49,418 nucleotides of DNA from JAVHYG01 sp040390025 (GCA_040390025.1 JAZJZD010000003.1:1-49418); one strand, 5' to 3'; shown: positions 24,412 to 32,527, numbered from the stretch's first letter. Made by a program: numbers and translations. The notes: generated by a model from the letters alone, not told the origin.

Positions 24412-25425
24412 TTGAATAACGTTGCTATTGTAGGTGCGGGTATTATTGGGATGACGAATGCAGTCCGTCTTTTAGAGAAAGGATTTTCTGTTACAGTTTT
24501 TACTAAAGATGAGCCACTTAACACCAATTCTGATGCGGCCGTAGCCAATTGGTTTACTTCAGATGATTCAAAACCATTATTACAACGTTATTGTTTGGAA
24601 AGTATTACTAAATTTTCTGAATTAATGGATAGAGAAGGTCCTCGTTCTGGAGTACAAAGAATTCCACTTATTCTTTATTTCAAAAGCAAAGAAGACTTTG
24701 AAAAAAGTGTTTGGGCAAGAGAATCTTTAAGAAAATCAGTTAATCTCACAGACGCTCCTCCTGATCGAGCAGAAGTACCAGGGTTTCCATTTGCAGTCCT
24801 CATACATAATTTCCTAATACACCCTGCCATTTATCGGCCATACATGCTTAAAAAATTTACAGATCTAGGTGGAAAATTAAAAAACCAAAAAATTAATTCT
24901 TTGAGTGAATTAATAGATGATTATGCTATTGTAATTAATAGCGCAGGTTGGGAAGCTGAGTTTTTGACGAAAGATTCTGATGTATACCCAATACGCGGTC
25001 AAACAGAAACAATGGAAATTCCTAAAAATTCAGGTAATTACTCACTTAACGTTGAGGGTATTGATGCCTATGTTGTTTTTCGTCCTTTAACTAAAGATTG
25101 CGTTATTGGGACAACCTATCAAATCGGTGATTCTGGGAGCGAAGTAAGAGAAAGTGATAAGCGAGCTATCATTGAAAAAATATCTAAATTTTTTCCTTAT
25201 GTTAGTGGCGTTAAAACTACCTCAAAAGCAGGCGTTCGTTGTGGAAGATCGGATGTGAGAGTAGAAATGGAAAAAGTAAAGAATACTAACGGCGTAGAAA
25301 AACTGATCATACATTGTTATGGGCATGGCGGGAGTGGGTATAGTGCATCGTTGGGAACTGCTGATGAAGTAGTGAAATACTGCCTTTCATTTATCCATAA
25401 TATGAAACCTCGACTAAGCATTTAA
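24412..25425 (+). CDS. FAD-dependent D-amino-acid oxidase-like protein, 337 aa
   Basis: A flavoenzyme of the D-amino-acid oxidase/D-aspartate oxidase family, expected to oxidise D-amino acids to 2-oxo acids, ammonia and H2O2. Seen: the dinucleotide motif GAGIIG (8-13), the second FAD contact region NSAGWEAEFL, and the family signature HCYGHGGSGYSASLG near the C-terminus (about 301-315). Length fits the family (about 340). TTG start at 24412 with AGGGGAG about 7 nt upstream. This family is commoner in eukaryotes and actinobacteria, so horizontal acquisition is possible. Its end overlaps the 3' end of the transporter relic on the other strand by 4 bp. Appears intact. Confidence 0.9.
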   Translation: MNNVAIVGAGIIGMTNAVRLLEKGFSVTVFTKDEPLNTNSDAAVANWFTSDDSKPLLQRYCLESITKFSELMDREGPRSGVQRIPLILYFKSKEDFEKSVWARESLRKSVNLTDAPPDRAEVPGFPFAVLIHNFLIHPAIYRPYMLKKFTDLGGKLKNQKINSLSELIDDYAIVINSAGWEAEFLTKDSDVYPIRGQTETMEIPKNSGNYSLNVEGIDAYVVFRPLTKDCVIGTTYQIGDSGSEVRESDKRAIIEKISKFFPYVSGVKTTSKAGVRCGRSDVRVEMEKVKNTNGVEKLIIHCYGHGGSGYSASLGTADEVVKYCLSFIHNMKPRLSI

Positions 25426-25715
25426 TCATTGTTTGGATCGTTATCTTTTTTTTGATAGCGAGTGTTAAAACTAAAAGGGTTAAAATTCGATTTATTATCA
25501 TAAATATCTATATTTTCGATGATCTTAAGACGCTTGGCTAAGCGTATTGATAAAGGCAGGAGCAACAGTTCAATAGAAACCATAAAGATCCAAGAGTCAA
25601 TTATATGATGTATGAAATCCTTCATATTGGTTATTAGACCGTAAAAAGCGATGGGTGCGTATACTAATTCATTGAAAACGTAAGCAGTTAAAGTAGCGGT
25701 AATAAACCGTAATCC
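25422..25715 (-). pseudogene. 3' fragment of a VUT/YhhQ-type transporter gene
   Basis: The minus-strand frame encodes the C-terminal part of a VUT-family (YhhQ, queuosine-precursor) transporter: GLRFITATLTAYVFNELVY, APIAFYG, two membrane helices, and the characteristic ending with DIYDNKSNFNPFSF. The start and at least half of the protein are absent. Similarity runs out at about 25715, where an equally truncated aminotransferase begins on the other strand, so a deletion or recombination junction lies there. An internal ATG at 25625 is unlikely to be a real start. Confidence 0.6.
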
Positions 25716-26481
25716 AGAACTTGAAGATCTCCTGAAAGCAATTTATTGCAATGCCTATCCGGTTGTATTTCCTACCATTCACATGGCACATTTAGGGCTT
25801 TTTCCTGTGTTGGCATTCGGTGAGATGCCAAGCTTTCCTATAGTTGGAAGAGGTTTTGTTTTTTTAATTGATAAAACTGCTCATTCTTCTATCCAAATTA
25901 ATCGCGGCTTGCTAGAACAATTTGGTAAGGTCGTTATAGTCGATTGCAAAGATCAGCAACATTTGGAGGATACGCTAAAATGTTTAGACTATCAGTTTCC
26001 CCCCCGTTTAATTCTTGTTAATTCATTAGCAAAAGGTTTTGGCGTATTGGGTGGTGTATTATTATTTAAAAACAAAGAAGATGCTGATTTTATAAAGCGT
26101 TTTGCACCCACTTACGTTTTTTCTGGTCCTTTAGCACTTTCTGTTGTTAATGCAGCCGTTGCTTCTGCAAAAATCCATTTATCCGAAGAAATACACCATA
26201 TACAAACTGCCTTATGGGATAATGTGAATTATTTTGATTCTTTACTTGTAAAAAACTGCATCAAAGCAGATAGCTCAGTGCCTTTTCGTGGGATTCTTGT
26301 TGGGGATGAATTAAAAGCCATTGAATATACAAAAAAACTTAAAAGAAGAGGGTTTGCCGTAACGGCTGCGATGTATCCTACCGTAGCTAAGAATCAAAGT
26401 TTATTAAGGATTGCGATTTCAGCAGCACATAGCAAACAGGATATTTCTTTGCTTTGTCGCAACATCAAGGAGATCCTTTAA
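25715..26481 (+). pseudogene. 3' fragment of a KBL-type PLP aminotransferase/acyltransferase gene
   Basis: The frame is open from 25684, and family similarity starts near 25715 (PELEDLL, then VVFPTIHMAHLG). It lacks roughly the first 130 residues of an enzyme like BioF/Kbl/CqsA. Kept parts are FLIDKTAHSSIQ (the Asp-His region), NSLAKGFGVLGG with the PLP-binding Lys, and the C-terminal YPTVAKNQSLLRIAISAAHS. The missing N-terminus includes substrate-binding and dimer residues, so it is presumably inactive. Its last 36 codons and downstream spacer are copied at 20681-20970. The exact original substrate cannot be told. Confidence 0.75.
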
Positions 26482-26661
26482 CGATATTTCAAGCGGTACA
26501 AAAATTTCTTAATATTTAAGGAAAGAAAGCTTGCTACCAGCTCCCGCAAAAGTCCCGTGCGGTAATTTGAAGGGGCATTTAAAAGTGGTGTGAGGCCTTG
26601 ATTTCATTGGCTCCCCGAGCAGGACTCGAACCTGCGACCCAATGATTAACAGTCATTTGCT
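26372..26661. repeat. Right copy of 290-bp direct repeat
   Basis: Identical to 20681-20970. This copy is in its natural context: the end of the aminotransferase fragment, spacer, and the first 54 bases (plus-strand order) of the intact tRNA-Asn gene. The offset between copies is 5691 bp. Confidence 0.9.
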
Positions 26662-26683
26662 CTACCGACTGAGCTATCGGGGA
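26608..26683 (-). tRNA. tRNA-Asn (GTT), 76 nt with encoded CCA
   Basis: On the minus strand a full cloverleaf can be drawn. The acceptor strands are TCCCCGA and TCGGGGA, D-stem GCTC/GAGC, anticodon stem AATGA/TCATT with loop CTGTTAA (anticodon GTT), T-arm GCAGG-TTCGAGT-CCTGC, discriminator G and encoded CCA. It sits between the accessory region and the ribosomal protein genes. The 3' part is duplicated at 20917-20970 and, degraded, at about 2056-2102, marking this gene as the integration target of the accessory island. Confidence 0.97.
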
Positions 26684-26807
26684 ATTAAAATCGATATCGA
26701 TAAGGCCGACTATAGTAATCGGATGCAGTGGAGGTGGTCAAGGGCCTCGTCAAAAATTAGACCTTTTTTATGATTTGTTCTCTTTATAAAAGGTTTAATT
26801 GCGGTTC

Positions 26808-26836
26808 TTGCTACAAGCGGCACAATCGCTTAGAAT
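26808..26836 (+). promoter_or_regulatory. Putative sigma-70 promoter of rplU-rpmA
   Basis: TTGCTA (26808-26813) and TAGAAT (26831-26836) separated by 17 nt, 42 nt before the rplU start codon. No other good match lies in the spacer between tRNA-Asn and rplU. Confidence 0.55.
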
Positions 26837-26878
26837 GCGAACGGTTTTAGGTCATTGATTGATGTTTGGAGATTTAAG

Positions 26879-27187
26879 ATGTATGCAGTTATTTCCACAG
26901 GTGGGAAGCAATATAAAGTAGCACAAGGCGAGCTTATAAAGCTTGAAAAATTATCCGCTGAAGTGGGGGATGTTGTCGAATTCCCTGTCTTATTACTGGC
27001 GGCTAATGAAGGCGCTGATTTGCAAGTGGGGACTCCCTACTTACCCGCTAAGGTCAAAGCATCGGTAGTCGAACATGGACGTCATGATAAAATTAAAATT
27101 ATTAAGTTTCGACGCCGTAAGCACCACCGTAAACAGATGGGGCATCGACAGTATTATACAGCCGTCAAAATTACAGAAATTTTATAG
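26879..27187 (+). CDS. rplU: 50S ribosomal protein L21
   Basis: Structural protein of the large ribosomal subunit. The full-length L21 sequence is plain: MYAVISTGGKQYKVAQGELI at the start and KFRRRKHHRKQMGHRQ near the C-terminus, with a 23S-rRNA-binding basic patch. 102 aa compared with 103 in E. coli. I start at the ATG at 26879 (GGAG about 8 nt upstream), not the upstream in-frame ATG at 26855, since L21 begins MYAV. First gene of the conserved rplU-rpmA-obgE cluster, transcribed from the promoter at 26808-26836. Confidence 0.98.
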   Translation: MYAVISTGGKQYKVAQGELIKLEKLSAEVGDVVEFPVLLLAANEGADLQVGTPYLPAKVKASVVEHGRHDKIKIIKFRRRKHHRKQMGHRQYYTAVKITEIL

Positions 27188-27199
27188 GGGATTTTTTCC

Positions 27200-27484
27200 A
27201 TGGCACATAAAAAAGCAGGGGGTAGTACCCGAAATGGCCGTGATTCACATTCGAAGCGCTTAGGTGTAAAGCATTTTGGTGGTGAGTCTGTAAAGGCAGG
27301 TAATATTATTATCCGTCAGCGCGGCACACATTACCATCCTGGTAATAATGTAGGAATAGGTAAGGATCATACATTATATGCCTTGGTTCAAGGTGCGGTT
27401 AAATTTATGCGCAAAGGGTCTAAGTTACGACAATATGTGTCGGTTATACCGGCTGAAAATTTAGAACAATCCGCAGCAAGCTAA
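27200..27484 (+). CDS. rpmA: 50S ribosomal protein L27
   Basis: Large-subunit protein whose N-terminal tail reaches the peptidyl-transferase centre. It begins MAHKKAGGSTRNGRDSHSKR, with no cleavable leader of the firmicute type, and contains GNIIIRQRGTHYHPGNNVG. 94 aa (E. coli 85), with a short C-terminal extension. It is 12 bp downstream of rplU and has AGGGGA as ribosome binding site. A strong intrinsic terminator follows. Confidence 0.98.
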   Translation: MAHKKAGGSTRNGRDSHSKRLGVKHFGGESVKAGNIIIRQRGTHYHPGNNVGIGKDHTLYALVQGAVKFMRKGSKLRQYVSVIPAENLEQSAAS

Positions 27485-27503
27485 GCTTTATTTTTAACTA
27501 ACT

Positions 27504-27526
27504 ACCCCGCTTTGCGGGGTTTTTTT
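27504..27526 (+). terminator. Intrinsic terminator after rpmA, abutting the obgE start
   Basis: ACCCCGC-TTT-GCGGGGT hairpin followed immediately by a run of T. The T-run ends at the ATG of obgE (27527), so the terminator occupies the whole space where an obgE ribosome binding site should be. Confidence 0.85.
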
Positions 27527-28555
27527 ATGAAATTTCTTGATGAAGTAGAAATCCTAATAGAAGCCGGAAAAGGTGGTGCTGGCTGCGTTAGTTTCCGTCG
27601 AGAAAAATTTATCCCGCTAGGTGGGCCAAATGGCGGTGATGGCGGTGATGGCGGAAGTGTTTATTTGAAAGCTAATTCTAATCTGAATACCTTAATCGAT
27701 TTTCATTATAACCGGCTTTATAAAGCGCAACGCGGTGAAAATGGTAAAGGAAGCGATTGTGCTGGAAAAAAGGGGGATGACCTTATACTCGAAGTACCGG
27801 TAGGTACTGAGATATTTGATGCGGATACGCTAGAGTTCATTGGTGATTTGACGGAGTCTGGGCAGATAGAGAGGGTAGCTCAAGGTGGTTGGCATGGTTT
27901 GGGAAATGCACGATTTAAAAGTAGTACCAACCGTAGCCCACGTCAATCAACACCAGGGCAAGCGGGAGAGGTTCGTCGTTTAAAGCTTTCCCTAAAATTA
28001 TTGGCGGATGTAGGTCTGGTTGGTTTACCCAATGCTGGAAAATCAAGCCTAATTCGCGCTATTTCAGCGGCTACGCCAAAAGTAGCTGATTATCCGTTTA
28101 CTACACTGAAACCGCATTTGGGTGTGGTAAGTTTAGAATATGGGCGAAGCTTTGTGATTGCTGATATTCCTGGGCTTATTACTGGTGCGGCTGAAGGCGC
28201 AGGTTTAGGGATTCGTTTTCTTAAGCATTTAGAGCGTACCCGTTTGCTTTTACATGTCATCGATGTTTATCCTACTGACGGAAGCGATCCGCTTGACCAT
28301 ATAGCGACTATTGAAGAGGAGCTTGTAAAATATAGTTCTGAGCTTGCGGCTAAGCCGCGCTGGTTTGTGCTGAATAAAATAGATTTACTCGTAACACCAG
28401 AATTAAAAGCGGCCTATAAACGCTTAAGAGAAAAGCTAGCTCCAGATCGTTTATATTTTGAGATTTCAGCATTGCAGCGTGAAGGGACGAAGGCATTATG
28501 TTATGCTCTTATGGATTTTTTAGAACAAACGCGATTGCCTGATATAAGTACTTAA
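27527..28555 (+). CDS. obgE: Obg GTPase (CgtA/ObgE), 342 aa
   Basis: Essential GTPase that acts in 50S assembly and stress response. The Obg domain is Gly-rich: MKFLDEVEILIEAGKGGAGC, FRREKFIPLGGPNGGDGGDG. The G domain has P-loop GLPNAGKSS (about 166-174), switch DIPGLITGAAEG, and NKID. Length fits E. coli (390) minus its acidic tail. I start at ATG 27527 because Obg proteins begin MKF. The frame is open back to a TTG inside the terminator stem. No Shine-Dalgarno is present between the terminator and the start, which is unusual. Third gene of the rplU cluster. Confidence 0.97.
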   Translation: MKFLDEVEILIEAGKGGAGCVSFRREKFIPLGGPNGGDGGDGGSVYLKANSNLNTLIDFHYNRLYKAQRGENGKGSDCAGKKGDDLILEVPVGTEIFDADTLEFIGDLTESGQIERVAQGGWHGLGNARFKSSTNRSPRQSTPGQAGEVRRLKLSLKLLADVGLVGLPNAGKSSLIRAISAATPKVADYPFTTLKPHLGVVSLEYGRSFVIADIPGLITGAAEGAGLGIRFLKHLERTRLLLHVIDVYPTDGSDPLDHIATIEEELVKYSSELAAKPRWFVLNKIDLLVTPELKAAYKRLREKLAPDRLYFEISALQREGTKALCYALMDFLEQTRLPDIST

Positions 28556-28572
28556 AAAAACAATACCTTGCA

Positions 28573-28863
28573 TTATTTAGGATTGGTTTTGTTGACACGG
28601 TGTTTTAAACCTTTTCCCATTTTGAAATGAATCCGGTATTTCTCAGGCGCTAAGAAATGTTGACCTGTTTTGGGATTAAAAGCAGAACGTGCTGCATTAT
28701 AATTTGGAGAAAAACTTCCAAATCCGCGGATCTCTATGCGACGACCCTGTTCTAAGGCTTGTCCAAGCGTTTGAACTAATTGGTTAACGCTTCGTTTAAC
28801 AACAGAGGTGGATAGCTGAGGAAACTTTTTTATGAGCTGGTTAATGAGTTCTGGTTTAAGCAT
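28573..28863 (-). CDS. ihfB: Integration host factor beta subunit, 96 aa
   Basis: DNA-bending nucleoid protein that pairs with IHF-alpha. It shows MLKPELINQLIKKFPQLS, RIEIRGFGSFSPNYNAARSA (about 42-61), and NPKTG (63-67) carrying the intercalating proline; the C-terminus EKYRIHFKMGKGLKHRVN matches IhfB better than HU or IhfA. I start at ATG 28863 (family-like start), not the upstream ATG at 28920, which would overlap pgsA. AGGA lies about 12 nt upstream. It is convergent with obgE and divergent from pgsA, 42 bp apart. Confidence 0.9.
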   Translation of the reverse strand: MLKPELINQLIKKFPQLSTSVVKRSVNQLVQTLGQALEQGRRIEIRGFGSFSPNYNAARSAFNPKTGQHFLAPEKYRIHFKMGKGLKHRVNKTNPK

Positions 28864-28905
28864 CGCTATAATTAATCCTATGATAAGCTTGATTAAGCCA
28901 AAAAA

Positions 28906-29496
28906 ATGATTCGAATACAACTGCGTTACCTTCCTAATTTGATTACGTGTATTCGTTTTATACTAATTGGGCCCATTTTATGGGCTTTATTAAAAAAGTA
29001 TTATCCTTTGGCCTTTTATTTATTTTTGATTGCAGGATTAAGTGATGGGCTCGATGGTTTATTAGCTCGTTTCTTTGGCTGGACAACTCATCTCGGTGCT
29101 TTATTAGATCCCCTCGCCGATAAACTACTACTCATGGGAAGTTTTATTGTTTTGGCTTATCTCAAGCAAATTCCGTTTTTCCTGACCGTATTTGTCATAG
29201 GACGTGATATCTGGATTATGGGCGGTGCTTTAGTTTATCGTTACTGGGTTGGTCCTTTGGATTATAAGCCGGTTTGGATTAGTAAACTAAATACTTTTTT
29301 ACAGCTTATATTAGTGACGTTACTTATTGTTAAATTAGCTTTTATTGCTTTATCTGATCTATTAATTCAGCGTGTTATTGATGCCGTGTTTGTAACGACA
29401 TTGTTGAGTTTTATTCAATATACCTGGATATGGACCAAGCAAGCCACTTTTTATTTTAAAATAACCAGAAAAAATACAAAACAGGAGTTATTATAG
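28906..29496 (+). CDS. CDP-alcohol phosphatidyltransferase (PgsA-like), 196 aa
   Basis: Inner-membrane enzyme moving a phosphatidyl group from CDP-diacylglycerol to an alcohol, probably glycerol-3-phosphate. The complete catalytic signature is visible: D47-x2-D50-G-x2-A-R55-x8-G64-x3-D68-x3-D72. Several membrane helices follow (about 35-45, 75-110, 125-150, 155-175). No clear ribosome binding site. It is 3 bp upstream of hda, so the two form an operon. Family assignment is firm; the exact alcohol (PgsA or a YnjF-like paralogue) is less sure. Confidence 0.88.
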   Translation: MIRIQLRYLPNLITCIRFILIGPILWALLKKYYPLAFYLFLIAGLSDGLDGLLARFFGWTTHLGALLDPLADKLLLMGSFIVLAYLKQIPFFLTVFVIGRDIWIMGGALVYRYWVGPLDYKPVWISKLNTFLQLILVTLLIVKLAFIALSDLLIQRVIDAVFVTTLLSFIQYTWIWTKQATFYFKITRKNTKQELL

Positions 29497-29499
29497 GCG

Positions 29500-30192
29500 A
29501 TGCAATTAATTCTACCTATTCAACCGCCTGATGCCAATTCTTTCCAAAATTTTTATACAAGCCCTAATAATACTGTTTTATTACAGTGTTTGAGGAACTT
29601 TTCTTTAAAAACAGGTGAACCTTATATTTATATTTGGGGAAATCCCGATGCAGGCTGTACACATTTATTACAGGCTTGTTGCCATGCTGCACAAGAGCAA
29701 GGTTTTTCTGTCGCTTATCTGCCTTTAGGAACTATCAAAAAATCAAGTAGTCCAGAGATTTTTCGTGGATTAGAAGCCGTTGATATGATCTGTATTGATG
29801 AATTAGAAAGTATTGCAACGGATACACTCTGGCAAGAAGCTTTATTCCATTTTTATAATCGCTTACAGGAACAGATGCGATATTTATTAGTTACTGCCAA
29901 AAGTGTGCCACAGCATTTAGGGTTTTCATTGCAAGATTTAGTTTCTCGTTTGGCAAGCAGTGTTTTATTTCAAGTACATGCATTAAATGATAGTGAACGA
30001 TTGCTTGCATTGCAGCAACGCGCTCGTTTAAGAGGGCTGGAATTCTCGGATGAAGTGGGTCAATTTTTATTATTACGACTTCCCCGTCATTCAAAAACGC
30101 TTTTCTCCGTTCTTGAACAATTAGATAGAGCGAGCTTAAGCTTAAAGCGAAAACTAACTATCCCTTTAGTAAAAACTATTTTAGATCTCTGA
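29500..30192 (+). CDS. hda: DnaA regulatory inactivator Hda, 230 aa
   Basis: With DNA-loaded beta clamp, Hda stimulates hydrolysis of DnaA-bound ATP and so limits re-initiation of replication. It aligns along its length with E. coli Hda: N-terminal clamp-binding QLILPI (2-7), Walker-A-like WGNPDAGCTHLLQA, Walker B MICIDELESIA, and the AAA lid ending LFSVLEQLDRASLSLKRKLT. The P-loop reads GNPDAGCTH, without the usual Lys, as is normal for Hda. AGGAG lies upstream of the ATG, overlapping the end of pgsA. Convergent with wrbA. Confidence 0.95.
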   Translation: MQLILPIQPPDANSFQNFYTSPNNTVLLQCLRNFSLKTGEPYIYIWGNPDAGCTHLLQACCHAAQEQGFSVAYLPLGTIKKSSSPEIFRGLEAVDMICIDELESIATDTLWQEALFHFYNRLQEQMRYLLVTAKSVPQHLGFSLQDLVSRLASSVLFQVHALNDSERLLALQQRARLRGLEFSDEVGQFLLLRLPRHSKTLFSVLEQLDRASLSLKRKLTIPLVKTILDL

Positions 30193-30234
30193 TTACGTTG
30201 ACTGAAATTATACAAAAGTACGCTAAAAGCTACT

Positions 30235-30825
30235 TTAACGTAACTTTAGTGCAATATTGCCAATTCGTTTACCGAGTGCTTTACAAAGCCGTTTTTCCTC
30301 ATCACTGAGTGGATTTTTACTGTCTTTACCTGCCATGTGCGTAGGGCCATAAGGAGTTCCGCCAGTTTGCGTGGTGGATAAATCAGATTCTGTATAAGGT
30401 ACGCCGACAACAATTGCACCGAGGTGAATGAGTGGAAGCATCATACTAATAAGCGTTGTTTCTTGCCCGCCGTGTAAACTTGATGTTGAAGAAAAGAAGC
30501 CCGCAGGTTTATTGACCAATGCCCCGGAAAACCATAAGCCACTGAGACTATCAATAAAATGTTTTAAGGGAGCTGCCATGTTTCCAAAACGAGTAGGGCT
30601 ACCTACTATTAGCCCTGCACAGTCACGTACATCTTCAAGGGTTGCATAAGGAGGGCCTTGTGCAGGAATTTCAGATTCCGTGGCCTCACAAACAGTAGAA
30701 ATATTTGGGACAGTACGAACTCGCGCTTCTATGCCGGTTATTTCCTCCACGCCTCTGGCAATTTCGTTTGCCATTCCTTTAACAGCGCCATAGCGACTAT
30801 AGTAGAGTATGAGTACATAAGGCAT
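30235..30825 (-). CDS. wrbA: NAD(P)H:quinone oxidoreductase WrbA, 196 aa
   Basis: FMN-dependent flavodoxin-like quinone reductase giving two-electron reduction of quinones in oxidative stress. It begins MPYVLILYYSRYGAVKGMAN (phosphate loop YYSRYGAV) and contains SPTRFGNMAAPLKHFID, TSSLHGGQETTL and GGTPYGPTH, all WrbA hallmarks. 196 aa versus 198 in E. coli. I use ATG 30825, preceded by AGGGA at 8 nt; the frame is open further upstream to 30894 but that part is unlike the family. Single gene. Confidence 0.96.
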   Translation of the reverse strand: MPYVLILYYSRYGAVKGMANEIARGVEEITGIEARVRTVPNISTVCEATESEIPAQGPPYATLEDVRDCAGLIVGSPTRFGNMAAPLKHFIDSLSGLWFSGALVNKPAGFFSSTSSLHGGQETTLISMMLPLIHLGAIVVGVPYTESDLSTTQTGGTPYGPTHMAGKDSKNPLSDEEKRLCKALGKRIGNIALKLR

Positions 30826-30967
30826 AAGATAATTCCCTATTTTATGAAAATTTCCACTAATATACCCGTTACACTGGGAAATGCGAAGCTGCATTTCCCA
30901 GTGTATTTATATTTAAAGATGCGAGTCTACGATTTTGCTTATTCTATGATAAAGATGCATAAACTTA

Positions 30968-32527
30968 TTATTTAATAAGATTTAAAGGCAGTGTATTAAT
31001 GTCTTTCTTCGTTTTATTATCCATCATAATAACGCTAGTTTGATTTTTACAAGCTTCATTTGACAAATAATGACAAGCAGTTTTTAAGCCTTTAGCATTA
31101 ATTCCTGTCCATTGCGAGAAAAGAAAGGGAAAGTTGAGGGCAGAGCGGTATACCGTGATCGTTTTCTTTTGCGTATCATCAGAAGAAATAATAAACATTG
31201 GAATACGATAATCTTGTTGGTATTTATCGGTGTGTTCTAAAATCCCTTTTTCCATACCTAATCCGTGATCCGAAAAATACATCATCGACCAGCTGTTTTT
31301 TGCTGATTTGGCTAATCGGACAATGTTTTTTAATAAAGTATCGGTATTGTGGATGCTTTGGATGTAACAGGATAAATCTTTGGAATGAAAGTAAACATCA
31401 AATTGATTATTCGTTCTTTTACAAAAAGGAGAGTGGGAGCCAATAAGATGGACGACAATTAATTTCGGTTTTTTTATCGAGTTATTTAGCGCTGACTTAA
31501 TAAAAGGGAGCATTGCCGTATCATTGGCATCTTTAAAGCGAGCTAGATCTTTTTGTAAAAAAATTGCTGAGTTAGCGCTTTTGCCCATAATGCTAATAGG
31601 TGTATCAAACTCACCGAGATAACCTTGGTTAGAAATCCACCACGTATAAAAACCTGCTTTTTTTGCGAGTGTGATGATATTATTCTGAAGTTGTACTTGA
31701 TTATTGTGATGTTCGGCGAGGGAATGCGTCAACGAAATAACAGTAGCGGGCCCGGCTGATAGGTAATTGCTAAAGAAAAGCCCATTAGATTTGCTGGCAA
31801 ATGGCGTGTTGTTAATTGGAAAACCATAATTGCGCATTAAATCTTTTCGTGCACTTTCACCGATGACGAGAATGTAGGTCTTATATTTGGGATTCGCGGA
31901 GACATTTTCCCAGCTGTCTTTTCCGCTTGATATGGCTTTAAATTCTTTATACTGCGTATTAATAAAATAGGTATTTCTATAAGCTTCTATTAAAAATTTA
32001 ACGGGTGTAAATCCTATTTCTGTGAGGTGACCTTCTGTAAGCGCCATTTTTATAGGTGCAAATAAGAGGCTTATTAATACAAAAGCTGCGATAAGCTTAA
32101 TTCTCTTTAGAGGTGGATTTAAACGCAAGCTAGCAACGATAATCCCTAGAATGAGGATTAATACACTTCCTATATAATAAATTGTTGGGATAGTACTGAG
32201 TAAGTCTCCGGCTTCAACCTTATTCGTATAAAAAGCTGAGCTAATGATAGCATAATCAGGCGTACCAAAAATTTGGCCAACAGGAAAATAAAATGCGGCT
32301 ATCAGGGTTAAAAAAATTGTTATTAGGATATGGAGTTGCCGGCTGAATTTCAGCATTAACAAAAAAAGAAAGAATAGTGTGAATGAATAGACAATATTTA
32401 AGCGATAGCCAAAAGACGCATTAACTAATACAGAAAATAAAAATAACAGCGTGTAAGGGAGTCTGTTAGGTGTAGAAGTAGCGCTAGAGTAGAGTCGTTT
32501 TATTATTTCCACAGAATAGAAACCCAA
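30968..32527 (-). CDS. Phosphoethanolamine transferase (EptA/sulfatase family), 519 aa
   Basis: Inner-membrane enzyme expected to move phosphoethanolamine from phosphatidylethanolamine to lipid A or another envelope glycan. N-terminal membrane helices at about 24-58, 66-86, 117-135 and 144-162, then a periplasmic sulfatase-fold domain: VIGESARKDLMRNYGFP (metal ligand Glu224), GPATVISLTHSL (likely nucleophile Thr262), HLIGSHSPF, and YFSDHGLGM (metal Asp-His). Start uncertain: TTG 32527 or GTG 32512, both overlapping the end of dgkA, so translation is coupled. DgkA recycles the diacylglycerol this enzyme would release, which makes the pairing sensible. Substrate is inferred. Confidence 0.88.
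   Translation of the reverse strand: MGFYSVEIIKRLYSSATSTPNRLPYTLLFLFSVLVNASFGYRLNIVYSFTLFFLFLLMLKFSRQLHILITIFLTLIAAFYFPVGQIFGTPDYAIISSAFYTNKVEAGDLLSTIPTIYYIGSVLILILGIIVASLRLNPPLKRIKLIAAFVLISLLFAPIKMALTEGHLTEIGFTPVKFLIEAYRNTYFINTQYKEFKAISSGKDSWENVSANPKYKTYILVIGESARKDLMRNYGFPINNTPFASKSNGLFFSNYLSAGPATVISLTHSLAEHHNNQVQLQNNIITLAKKAGFYTWWISNQGYLGEFDTPISIMGKSANSAIFLQKDLARFKDANDTAMLPFIKSALNNSIKKPKLIVVHLIGSHSPFCKRTNNQFDVYFHSKDLSCYIQSIHNTDTLLKNIVRLAKSAKNSWSMMYFSDHGLGMEKGILEHTDKYQQDYRIPMFIISSDDTQKKTITVYRSALNFPFLFSQWTGINAKGLKTACHYLSNEACKNQTSVIMMDNKTKKDINTLPLNLIK

Noticed and set aside
25422..25625. A complete 67-aa membrane protein gene
   Set aside because: The frame continues upstream of the ATG with clear VUT-family similarity, so the ATG is internal to a truncated gene.
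27075..27263. ORF overlapping rplU and rpmA
   Set aside because: Out-of-frame shadow of two certain ribosomal protein genes.
30428..30649. Plus-strand ORFs opposite wrbA
   Set aside because: Antisense shadows of a well-conserved gene.
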